A stretch of DNA of 7,922 nucleotides from Acidimicrobiales bacterium. Lineage in GTDB: Bacteria > Actinomycetota > Acidimicrobiia > Acidimicrobiales > RAAP-2. This document shows, in pieces, positions 1 through 5,937 of this stretch. The position numbers and the translations under genes were made by a program. Each line of letters opens with the position of its first letter. The first letter of the stretch is position 1. The stretch is from assembly GCA_017883105.1 (NCBI GenBank), contig JADGOF010000087.1:1-7922 (forward strand), given 5' to 3'. Under the pieces are notes generated by a model that was given only the letters and a program-made list of their open reading frames with translations, was not told where the DNA came from and did no database searches.

Positions 1-1131
1 CTGCACCTGGGAGGTGCCCTCGACGATGGTCAGCTGGCGGGCATCCCGGTACCAGAGCTCGGTCGGATGGTCCTCCATGTACCCGGCGGCGCCCAGCAGC
101 TGCACGGCAAGTCCGGAGGCCCGTACCGCCAGCTCGGTGGCGTGGTATTTGGCCATAGAAAGATACGGCACGTACTCCTTGGTGAACTTGCCCTGGTCGG
201 CCAACCACGCCGAGCGGTAGGTGAGCAGGCGGGCCGCCTCGATATCCACGGCCACCTTGGCGATCTCCCACTGGATGCCCTGGAAGTCGGCGATGGTGTG
301 ACCGAACGCCTCCCGTTGCTTGACGTACTCGGTGGCATACATGAGCGCCCCCTCGGCCAGTCCGATCCCCCGGGCGGCGACGATCGGGCGCATTGCGTTG
401 AGCCCGAGCATGGCCAACCGGAAGCCGCCCACCTCACCTATCACGTTGCCGGCGGGCACCCGCACGTTGTCGAGGAGCAACTCGCCGGTATCGACGCCAC
501 GGACACCCATCTTGTGGTCGGTGCGCCCAACTGACACGCCGTCCCACGTGCGCTCGACGATGAAGGCGGTGATCGAGTCGTGGGCCCGGGAAGTCGGGTC
601 GCCGGTCTTGGCGAACACCGTGTACCAATCGGCTTCCCGCACGCCCGACATCCAGCACTTGGTTCCCGACAGGATCCAGCCACCCTCGCTGCCCGCGGCG
701 GTGTCCGGCACGGCCTTGGTGCGCATGCCGGCCACATCGCTCCCGGCCTGGGACTCGGACAGGCCGAATCCGGCCCGCATCTCTCCCGAGGCGATACCCG
801 GGAGATACCGCTGCTGCTGGTCGTCGTTGCCGGCAATGAGGATCGGGCCTGCCGGCAGTCTGGTGAGGAGGAGCATCAGGGCAGCGGAGTTGGAGTACTT
901 GGCCACCTCCTCGATGGCGATGGTCAGACCGAGGATCCCCGCACCGGAGCCGCCCAACTCGGTCGGGAGGCAGAGACCGAGCAGATCGGCATCCCTGAAG
1001 GCCTCGAAGATGTCGGTCGGGTACCCGCCGGTGGTGTCGATCTCCCGTGCTCGCGGTTTGATCTTGTCCTGGGCCAGGCGGCGGACGCTTTCCTGGAGGG
1101 CGGCGAGTTCGGGAGAGAGGTCGAAGTCCAC
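1..1131 (-). CDS. Acyl-CoA dehydrogenase, C-terminus cut by window edge
   Basis: Flavin enzyme that oxidises acyl-CoA to trans-2-enoyl-CoA and passes electrons to ETF. The frame is open from GTG at 1131 to the window edge, giving 377 residues. The family is usually about 380-390 long, so only a short tail is missing. Residues 1-115 are the helical N-domain. FGLSESQAGSDV (122-133) is the acyl-CoA/FAD loop, followed by a beta-domain to about 235. The C-terminal helices include KQREAFGHTIADFQGIQ (271-287) and YRDARQLTIVEGTSQVQ (361-377). E371 in EGTSQ is at the position of the catalytic base of MCAD/SCAD-type enzymes. GTG was chosen because MDFDLSPELAAL matches the usual N-terminus. No clear Shine-Dalgarno precedes it, and the frame stays open upstream, so the start is not certain. 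It is divergent from the SDR-hydratase pair, which suggests shared control. Chain length and substrate are unknown. Confidence 0.95.
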   Translation of the reverse strand, partial: MDFDLSPELAALQESVRRLAQDKIKPRAREIDTTGGYPTDIFEAFRDADLLGLCLPTELGGSGAGILGLTIAIEEVAKYSNSAALMLLLTRLPAGPILIAGNDDQQQRYLPGIASGEMRAGFGLSESQAGSDVAGMRTKAVPDTAAGSEGGWILSGTKCWMSGVREADWYTVFAKTGDPTSRAHDSITAFIVERTWDGVSVGRTDHKMGVRGVDTGELLLDNVRVPAGNVIGEVGGFRLAMLGLNAMRPIVAARGIGLAEGALMYATEYVKQREAFGHTIADFQGIQWEIAKVAVDIEAARLLTYRSAWLADQGKFTKEYVPYLSMAKYHATELAVRASGLAVQLLGAAGYMEDHPTELWYRDARQLTIVEGTSQVQ

Positions 1132-1247
1132 GGTCGACGAGGCTACCCGAGGACCCAGAGGCAGCCCCCTTACACGGTACGACCGGTGGCTTTCCGCCAC
1201 AGCCGGCACCCACACCCACCGTCATCTCGCGACCTAGGCTCACCGCC
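1132..1247. promoter_or_regulatory. Divergent intergenic region with candidate operator
   Basis: These 116 bp separate the leftward acyl-CoA dehydrogenase from the rightward SDR-hydratase pair, so promoters for both should lie here or overlap the gene starts. I see no convincing -35/-10 boxes on either strand. The one dyad I noted is GTGGC-TTTCC-GCCAC at 1186-1200, a five-base perfect inverted repeat with a five-base spacer. It could be a regulator site (TetR- or GntR-type regulators often control acyl-CoA operons). That role is inference. The region carries no strong Shine-Dalgarno for either flanking gene. Confidence 0.4.
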
Positions 1248-2171
1248 ATGAGTCCCCCCGGCCTGAGACAGCCGCCGCCCCTCGGAACATCCGCCTTGTC
1301 CGCCGGCACCTACGACGGCAGCGTGGTCATCGTCACCGGTGGCGGCACCGGGCTGGGCAAGGCCATCGCCACCGAGTTCGGGCGCCTCGGCGCATCAGTG
1401 GGCATCCTCAGCCGCAACGAACAGCACCGCGCCGCAGGCGTGGTTGCCGTCGAGGAGGCGGGGGGAAGGGCCATGGCTGCACCGTGCGACATACGCGACC
1501 CGGATGCCATCGCCACCGCCTTCGATGCCGTGGAGTCCGAACTGGGGCCCATCGACATACTGGTGAACAACGCGGCCGGCAACTTTCCGGTTCCGGCCGA
1601 GGACATGAGCCCGAACGCCTGGAGGACCGTGGTCGACATCGTGCTCAACGGAACCTTCCTCTGCTCGAGGGACCTTGCCCGCCGGCTCATCCCGGCCGAG
1701 CGGGATGGCGCCATCGTCAACGTGGGGGCGTCCTATGCCTGGACGGGCGGCCCCGGCTTCGCCCACTCCGCCGCGGCCAAGGCCGGGGTCAAGAACCTCA
1801 CGGAGACCCTGGCGGTCGAGTGGGCGCCCTACGGCATTCGGGTCAACGGACTGGTCCCCGGGCTGATGCCCCACGAGGACGAGACGGCGGCTATCGCGGC
1901 TGTGCCGGGCAAGTACGAGGGTCAAGACTCCCGGGTGCCGGCCGGAAGAGTGGGGTTCCCCCGCGAGCTGGCGTGGGCCGCCACCTACCTCTGCTCCCCC
2001 TATGCCACCTACATCAGTGGCGACTCGTTGGTGGTGGACGGCGCAAACTGGCAGCGCCGCCATACCGTGCAACCACCGTTCACCCCCGTCCGCCAACAGC
2101 TCAACCGACCCCCGTTCGGCGAGTTGGCCCAACCGGCGTCGAGCGCCACCCCGGCGAAAGGATCCAACTGA
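1248..2171 (+). CDS. SDR oxidoreductase, 2,4-dienoyl-CoA reductase-like
   Basis: NAD(P)H-dependent Rossmann-fold reductase of 307 residues, probably reducing a conjugated dienoyl-CoA or enoyl-CoA thioester. TGGGTGLG (30-37) is the dinucleotide loop. R56 after strand beta-2 fits NADPH preference. NNAAGNF (107-113) and the following SPNAWRTVVDIVLNGT region closely resemble mitochondrial DECR. The usual YxxxK is absent: S174-AAA-K178 takes its place, and Y163 lies eleven residues before S174. N112, Y163, S174 and K178 have the same spacing as N148, Y199, S210 and K214 of human DECR1, as I recall that protein. An N-terminal extension of about 24 residues and a Pro-rich C-terminal tail (about 271-307) flank the domain. 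ATG 1248 has only a weak upstream AGGCT; TTG at 1296 is an alternative start. The stop overlaps the hydratase start, so the two are co-translated. Confidence 0.9.
   Translation: MSPPGLRQPPPLGTSALSAGTYDGSVVIVTGGGTGLGKAIATEFGRLGASVGILSRNEQHRAAGVVAVEEAGGRAMAAPCDIRDPDAIATAFDAVESELGPIDILVNNAAGNFPVPAEDMSPNAWRTVVDIVLNGTFLCSRDLARRLIPAERDGAIVNVGASYAWTGGPGFAHSAAAKAGVKNLTETLAVEWAPYGIRVNGLVPGLMPHEDETAAIAAVPGKYEGQDSRVPAGRVGFPRELAWAATYLCSPYATYISGDSLVVDGANWQRRHTVQPPFTPVRQQLNRPPFGELAQPASSATPAKGSN
2157..2162 (+). promoter_or_regulatory. Shine-Dalgarno and TGATG coupling site for the hydratase
   Basis: AAAGGA lies eight bases before ATG 2171, inside the last codons of the SDR gene. The SDR stop and hydratase start share one base (TGATG, 2169-2173). 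This fixes the hydratase start, although its frame remains open far upstream, and it indicates translational coupling. Confidence 0.75.
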
Positions 2172-2974
2172 TGAGTGCACTGACCGAAGAAGACCGCAGA
2201 CTGGTCACCCTCGAAGTGGACGGCCCCGTCGCGGTGATCACCAACAACCGCCCCGAGAAGCACAACGCCATGAGCGACCAGATGGACCGCCGGCTGTTCG
2301 AGGTGCTGGCCGAGGTGCACGAGATGCCCGAGCTGCGGGCCATCGTGTGGCGCGGTGAGGGAAAGTCGTTCTCTTCCGGGCGCGATACCACCCAGATCGG
2401 CGTCCGCACAGAGGACATCTCCGATCTCGAGTTCATCGAGCGGGGCCACCGACCCACCCAGATGTTGTTCACCATGCCGTGCCCGATCATCTGCGCGCTA
2501 AAGGGGTGGGTCATCGGGGGCGCGTTCGAACGGGCGCTGCTCTGCGACATCCGGGTGGCCTCCGTCGGCGCCCGGATGATGCTCCCCGAAGTGGTCCACG
2601 GGGTTATCCCCGATACCGGCGGCGTGGCCCGTCTCTTTCAGATGGCCGGGCACGGCCTGGCGGCCGACCTCGCCCTCACCGGACGGGTGATGAGCGCCGA
2701 GGAAGCCCTCGGCCACGGGATCGTGAGCCGCCTGGTGGCCGACGATGCCGAACTCGAGACGGTCACCATGGAGATTGCCCACACCATCGCCAAGGCACCG
2801 GCATTCACCGTCAAGATGGCCCGGCGTACGTTGCACAGTCTGGGTGCCGCCGAAGTGCAGCGCTCGATCGCCGAGGAGGCCATTGCCCAGTCAATGGTCT
2901 TCGCCTCGGACGACTACGCGGAGATGAAGGCAGCGCGGACCGCTGATCGTCCACCGGTCTACCGGAGGCGCTGA
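2171..2974 (+). CDS. Enoyl-CoA hydratase/isomerase (crotonase family)
   Basis: Crotonase-fold protein of 267 residues, a normal length, expected to hydrate trans-2-enoyl-CoA or shift its double bond. The N-terminal strands lead to KSFSSGRD (65-72), the first oxyanion-hole loop. The second is IGGAFE (115-120), with G117 at the position of rat crotonase G141. E120 and E140 are exactly 20 residues apart and match the two catalytic glutamates E144 and E164. LPEVVHGVIPDTGG (138-151) is the usual active-site region. The C-terminal helices end in a basic PPVYRRR. Both catalytic acids argue for true hydratase activity, but GGAFER replaces the commoner GGGCEL, so the substrate may be unusual. The gene follows the SDR with a one-base overlap, giving a two-gene operon, and a hairpin follows its stop directly. 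A pathway role in fatty-acid, branched-chain or ring catabolism is inferred. Confidence 0.93.
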   Translation: MSALTEEDRRLVTLEVDGPVAVITNNRPEKHNAMSDQMDRRLFEVLAEVHEMPELRAIVWRGEGKSFSSGRDTTQIGVRTEDISDLEFIERGHRPTQMLFTMPCPIICALKGWVIGGAFERALLCDIRVASVGARMMLPEVVHGVIPDTGGVARLFQMAGHGLAADLALTGRVMSAEEALGHGIVSRLVADDAELETVTMEIAHTIAKAPAFTVKMARRTLHSLGAAEVQRSIAEEAIAQSMVFASDDYAEMKAARTADRPPVYRRR

Positions 2975-2990
2975 CCTGAGGTCCCTCAGG
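2975..2990 (+). terminator. Hairpin directly after the hydratase stop
   Basis: CCTGAG-GTCC-CTCAGG forms a perfect six-base-pair stem with a four-base loop, starting at the base after the TGA. No T-run follows; the next bases are GC-rich. If it terminates, it does so as a U-less hairpin of the kind often proposed in high-GC actinobacteria. It could instead protect the mRNA 3' end. Confidence 0.5.
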
Positions 2991-3083
2991 GCCGGCTCCG
3001 GTTCGGAAGGGTTCCACGGCGGGAGCCACATCCATGCCCGCATCCGACGACAGTGCGGACCGACGGCCGATCAGGGTAGAACG

Positions 3084-3102
3084 GAGTGCGCACAGAGTGC
3101 AC
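3084..3102. promoter_or_regulatory. Paired palindromes GTGCGCAC / GTGCAC
   Basis: GTGCGCAC (3086-3093) and GTGCAC (3097-3102) are both perfect palindromes. They lie in a direct repeat of GAGTGC (3084 and 3095) spaced eleven bases apart, about one helical turn. TAGAAC at 3077-3082 is a weak -10-like match just upstream. The site lies 108-126 bases before the aldo/keto reductase start and could be an operator. The evidence is pattern only. Confidence 0.25.
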
Positions 3103-3138
3103 GCCACTGCCGTCATTTCCGTCGCACGACCCACGCCC

Positions 3139-3179
3139 ACTCGCTACTCGCTACTCCCACGACACACTCGCCACTCGCC
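3139..3179 (+). repeat. Heptamer direct repeats ACTCGCY
   Basis: Two adjacent ACTCGCT units (3139-3152), a degenerate ACTCCCA (3153-3159), a six-base spacer, then two adjacent ACTCGCC units (3166-3179). The cluster ends 30 bases before the aldo/keto reductase ATG, so it is either in the 5' leader or near the promoter. It is G-poor on this strand. It may be slippage-generated low complexity or a multi-copy protein site. The rest of the 2975-3209 gap shows the hairpin and palindromes listed separately and no gene. Confidence 0.6.
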
Positions 3180-3199
3180 CGACCACACGTCGACCACCC

Positions 3200-3205
3200 A
3201 GGAGG
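3200..3205 (+). promoter_or_regulatory. Strong Shine-Dalgarno of the aldo/keto reductase
   Basis: AGGAGG lies four bases before ATG 3210. It is the best canonical ribosome site on the plus strand of this window and settles the start codon. The spacing is a little short of the optimum. Confidence 0.8.
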
Positions 3206-3209
3206 ACCC

Positions 3210-4103
3210 ATGCCCGACCAGACCACGACCGCCGGACCCACCGGACGCCCCGTGCGATCGAGCGGCACCTTCCAACTGGGAGAGCGAACGGTGCACCGTC
3301 TCGGCTATGGGGCCATGCAGATCACCGGCCCGGGCATCTGGGGCGAGCCGGCCGACCGGGCCGAGTGCGTGCGGGTGCTCCGGCGGGCGGTCGAACTGGG
3401 CGTCGACCTCATCGACACCGCCGACTCCTACGGCCCCGAGGTCAGTGAGGACATCATCCGCGAGGCCCTCCATCCCTATCCCGACGACCTGGTCATCGCC
3501 ACCAAGGCCGGCCTGACCCGATCGGGGCCCGGGCAGTGGATGTCGGTCGGGCGACCCGAGTACCTCCGCCAGCAGTGCGAGATGAGCCTCCGCCGCCTGG
3601 GACTCGAGCGGATCGAACTCTTCCAACTGCACCGCATAGACACCAAGGTGCAGGCCGAGGAGCAGTTCGGACTGCTGGCCGACCTGGTCACCGAGGGCAA
3701 GGTCCACCACGTCGGGCTGTCCCAGGTGACCGTGGCGGAGATCGAAGCGGCAAGGTCCGTCGTTCCGATCGTCAGCGTGCAGAACCTCTACAACCTGACC
3801 AACAACTCTTCTGAGGACGTGCTCGACCACTGCGAAGCCCAGGGGCTGGGATTCATCCCCTGGTTCCCCATCGCCTCGGGTGTGCTGTCCAACCCGGGTG
3901 GCCCGGTGGACGACATCGTCACGGCCACCGGCGCCACCCCGTCGCAGGTGGCCCTGGCCTGGCTGCTACATCGGTCGCCGGTGATGCTCCCCATCCCCGG
4001 CACGAAGTCGGTGGCCCACCTCGAGGAGAACTGTGATGCGGCCACGTTGCCACTCAGCGCCGACCAGATGGCCTCGCTCGACAGGGCGCACGCCAACTCG
4101 TAG
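3210..4103 (+). CDS. Aldo/keto reductase, YdbC/PdxI-like
   Basis: Cytoplasmic NADPH-dependent carbonyl reductase with a TIM-barrel fold, 297 residues. The catalytic tetrad is visible as D69 and Y74 (in DTADSYG), K99 (VIATKAG) and H141 (LFQLHRID). IPGTKSVAHLEEN (262-274) is the C-terminal cofactor-phosphate motif. The N-terminal LGERTVHRLGYGAMQITGPG region and IIREALHPYPDDL resemble E. coli YdbC, reported as the pyridoxal reductase PdxI. That similarity is from memory, so a role in B6 salvage is possible but unproven; many relatives reduce general aldehydes. Residues 1-18 are a disordered-looking extension. The gene stands alone, with its own leader and a strong Shine-Dalgarno, and converges on the P450. 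Confidence 0.92.
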   Translation: MPDQTTTAGPTGRPVRSSGTFQLGERTVHRLGYGAMQITGPGIWGEPADRAECVRVLRRAVELGVDLIDTADSYGPEVSEDIIREALHPYPDDLVIATKAGLTRSGPGQWMSVGRPEYLRQQCEMSLRRLGLERIELFQLHRIDTKVQAEEQFGLLADLVTEGKVHHVGLSQVTVAEIEAARSVVPIVSVQNLYNLTNNSSEDVLDHCEAQGLGFIPWFPIASGVLSNPGGPVDDIVTATGATPSQVALAWLLHRSPVMLPIPGTKSVAHLEENCDAATLPLSADQMASLDRAHANS

Positions 4104-4106
4104 CGA

Positions 4107-4141
4107 CGGCCGGGCCCGCGGTCGCCGGTCCGGCTCGGCCG
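4107..4141 (+). terminator. GC-rich hairpin between convergent genes
   Basis: CGGCCGGGCC (4107-4116) pairs with GGCTCGGCCG (4132-4141) over ten base pairs, one of them G-U, with a 15-base loop. It starts four bases after the reductase TAG. No T-run follows. Read from the minus strand, the G-U pair becomes an A-C mismatch, so it should work better for the rightward reductase than for the leftward P450, although it may serve both. Confidence 0.5.
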
Positions 4142-4157
4142 CTGGGCTGGAAAAGGC

Positions 4158-5444
4158 TCACCCCGGCCCGAACACCAGCGGTGCCGACTTCACCCCGGCG
4201 ATCACCGGTGAGGCCGTGCGCACCACTGGGCCCGCGGGCTCGATCGAGCCGAAGCGACCGAGCAGCTCCTCCAACAGGATCCGGCCTTCGAGCCGCGCCA
4301 AGACCGCCCCGATGCAGAAGTGGGGACCGAACCCGAAGGCCAGGTGCGGATTGGGGTCGCGGGCTGCGTCGAACCGGTCGGCGGTCGGGCCGAAGACGGA
4401 CTCGTCCCGATTGGCCGAGGCGTAGAGCATGAGCACCGGCTGACCGGCACCCAACTCCCTGCCGGCCAGCTCGACGGCGCGGGTGGTGGTCCGCATGAAG
4501 GACACTACCGGCGTGGTCCACCGGAGCATCTCCTCGATGGCCACGGGCAGCGCCCGGTTCGCCGAGGCGGCAACACGCTCCCGCAGTCCCGTCCACTCCC
4601 CCGGTGTGCCGGCGAAGCCGAGCAGCCCACCCGACATCATGTTGCGGGTGGTCTCGTTGCCGGCCACCAACAACTGCACCAGAAACATGCCCAGCTCGGC
4701 ATTGGTCAGCCGGTCGCCATCGACCTCGGCGGCCCCGAGCTCGGAGATGATGTCGTCTTGCGGATTGGCTCGTCGATCGGCCGCCGCAGCCAGCAGATAG
4801 GTGACCATCTCGGCGCTCAACGCCATGCGCTCCTCTTCGGGCCAGTCGGTGGCCCCGGGGATCACCGCCTCGGACCACCGGAAGAAGCGGGGCCACTCCT
4901 CTTCGGGCACGCCCAGCAGGTCGCTGATCACCTGCAGCGGCAGGGGCACGGCCAGATCGGACACGATGTCGACCGGCACCCCCGTCTCGATGCAGTCGAC
5001 CAGGGCCACCGTGCGGGCACGGATGCTGCCCTCGAGCGCCCGCATGAAGGTGGGGCGGAACCCCGGCTGCACCAGTCCGCGGTAGCGGGCATGGTCCGGT
5101 GGATCGGTGTGCATCATGGTCGGTGGAGTGGCGTACTCGGCGCCGATTTCCATGGTCAGGATCCCCTTGCCGGAACAGAACGTCTCGGCATCCCGGGAGA
5201 TGGCCGTGACCTCGGCATGGCGACTGGCCACCCACAGCCCGAGCATGTCGTTGCGGGCCATCGGGGCCTCGGCACGAAGGCGGGCGTAGAGCGGAAACGG
5301 GTCGCCTGCGTAGAACGTGGGGTCGAGCAGCGGCGCGGTCAACTCGGTCTCGTCGAGTGGGCCACCGTCGCCACCTGGGGCGCCGCCTTCACCGTCGCCG
5401 TCGTCGTCGCCACCGCCCTCGTGATCGGTCATCGATCCGGTCAT
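4158..5444 (-). CDS. Cytochrome P450
   Basis: Soluble bacterial heme monooxygenase of 428 residues, needing a ferredoxin and reductase not present here. HTDPPDHARYR (112-122) is the C-helix signature. AGNETT (261-266) is the I-helix oxygen-activation motif with acid-alcohol pair E264/T265. E305-M-L-R308 is ExxR. FGFGPHFCIG (370-379) is the heme loop, with C377 as the thiolate ligand. The AGNETTRN form and NPHLAFGFGPHFC recall the CYP125/124/142 group of sterol or isoprenoid hydroxylases; that subgroup is my impression only. All catalytic elements are intact. Residues 8-29 are a Gly/Asp-rich low-complexity stretch. ATG 5444 has no good Shine-Dalgarno, and M5 (5432) is an equal alternative. It lies 22 bases after the cupin stop, so the two are probably one operon. 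Confidence 0.95.
   Translation of the reverse strand: MTGSMTDHEGGGDDDGDGEGGAPGGDGGPLDETELTAPLLDPTFYAGDPFPLYARLRAEAPMARNDMLGLWVASRHAEVTAISRDAETFCSGKGILTMEIGAEYATPPTMMHTDPPDHARYRGLVQPGFRPTFMRALEGSIRARTVALVDCIETGVPVDIVSDLAVPLPLQVISDLLGVPEEEWPRFFRWSEAVIPGATDWPEEERMALSAEMVTYLLAAAADRRANPQDDIISELGAAEVDGDRLTNAELGMFLVQLLVAGNETTRNMMSGGLLGFAGTPGEWTGLRERVAASANRALPVAIEEMLRWTTPVVSFMRTTTRAVELAGRELGAGQPVLMLYASANRDESVFGPTADRFDAARDPNPHLAFGFGPHFCIGAVLARLEGRILLEELLGRFGSIEPAGPVVRTASPVIAGVKSAPLVFGPG
5358..5417 (-). repeat. Gly/Asp codon-repeat tract in the P450 N-terminus
   Basis: Codons 10-29 of the P450 are almost all GGN and GAC, giving GGGDDDGDGEGG and similar. On the plus strand this appears as GTC/GCC triplet repetition. 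The stretch is acidic, probably disordered and prone to slippage. It lies before the conserved fold, so length changes here would be tolerated. Confidence 0.6.
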
Positions 5445-5466
5445 GGCTTCGGTGCCCGTTCGTCGA

Positions 5467-5937
5467 TCAACCGAGGATGACGCCGGTGGGCCGTACGAAA
5501 CCCTGGTCGATGGCCAGGGCTTCGTAGGCGGCCAAGGTGCTGGTGCCGTCGATGACGTTCTCGACCGAGCCGTCGGGGCGGAGGTCGAGGTTGACGCCCT
5601 CCATCACGAAGACCACCTCGGTCACTTCGGTGTTGTCGGCGGGGACGTCGAGGGTGTGGATCGAACCGGCTGGTTCCCGGATGTAGGAACCGGCAGTGCT
5701 GTAGAAGTCGTACTCGAGGTAGTGCCAGCGCCCCGACACCGTGTAGCCGTCGACCGGTCCGGTGTGACGATGGGTCTGCAGCCGCACGCCGGGCTCGAAT
5801 CGGTTGGCCACTACCCAGATGCCGGTAGCCGGACTGACTCGCAGCACCTTCAGCCAGATCCCGCCGGTGGCATTCACCCACGAGAGCTCGGCCTCGCCGA
5901 CATGGCGGACCACGTCGTTCACCTGGAGACTTGTCAT
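5467..5937 (-). CDS. Cupin protein, 2,4'-dihydroxyacetophenone dioxygenase-like
   Basis: Single-domain cupin of 156 residues, likely binding a metal. Motif 1 fits G(X)5HXH(X)4[E/D]: G50, H56, H58 and D63, with Asp where Glu is usual. Motif 2 fits exactly: G83(X)5P89-A-G91(X)2H94. H56, H58, H94 and perhaps D63 or E75 are the likely ligands. The THRHTGPVDGYTVSGRWHYLE region resembles the family of 2,4'-dihydroxyacetophenone dioxygenase, which cleaves a C-C bond beside a ketone. Related cupins are often of unknown function, so activity is uncertain. ATG 5937 is preferred over an in-frame ATG at 5961 because a strong Shine-Dalgarno precedes it. Its ATG overlaps the stop of a possible small ORF (ATGA), and the P450 follows after 22 bases, so the cupin may act on the P450's substrate or product. 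Confidence 0.88.
   Translation of the reverse strand: MTSLQVNDVVRHVGEAELSWVNATGGIWLKVLRVSPATGIWVVANRFEPGVRLQTHRHTGPVDGYTVSGRWHYLEYDFYSTAGSYIREPAGSIHTLDVPADNTEVTEVVFVMEGVNLDLRPDGSVENVIDGTSTLAAYEALAIDQGFVRPTGVILG

Noticed and set aside
434..1309. Minus-strand open frame overlapping the acyl-CoA dehydrogenase
   Set aside because: It is one base out of frame with the dehydrogenase, whose full motif set is readable. The alternative product is an Arg/Gly-rich shadow.
1484..2170. Upstream extension of the hydratase reading frame to 1484
   Set aside because: It runs through the SDR gene in another frame, has an Arg/Gly/Pro-rich shadow composition, and the ATG at 2171 has a ribosome site and matches the family N-terminus.
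1248..2171. Inactive SDR because YxxxK is missing
   Set aside because: The spacing of N112, Y163, S174 and K178 fits the known SxxxK arrangement of dienoyl-CoA reductases.
3034..3516. Plus-strand open frame across the 2975-3209 gap
   Set aside because: It continues into the reductase gene out of frame, its product is Pro/Thr/Arg-rich, and no ribosome site was seen.
4320..5480. 386-codon open frame on the plus strand
   Set aside because: It lies antisense to the P450, whose heme, I-helix and ExxR motifs are all intact. Its product has a Gly/His/Gln-rich shadow composition and no motif.
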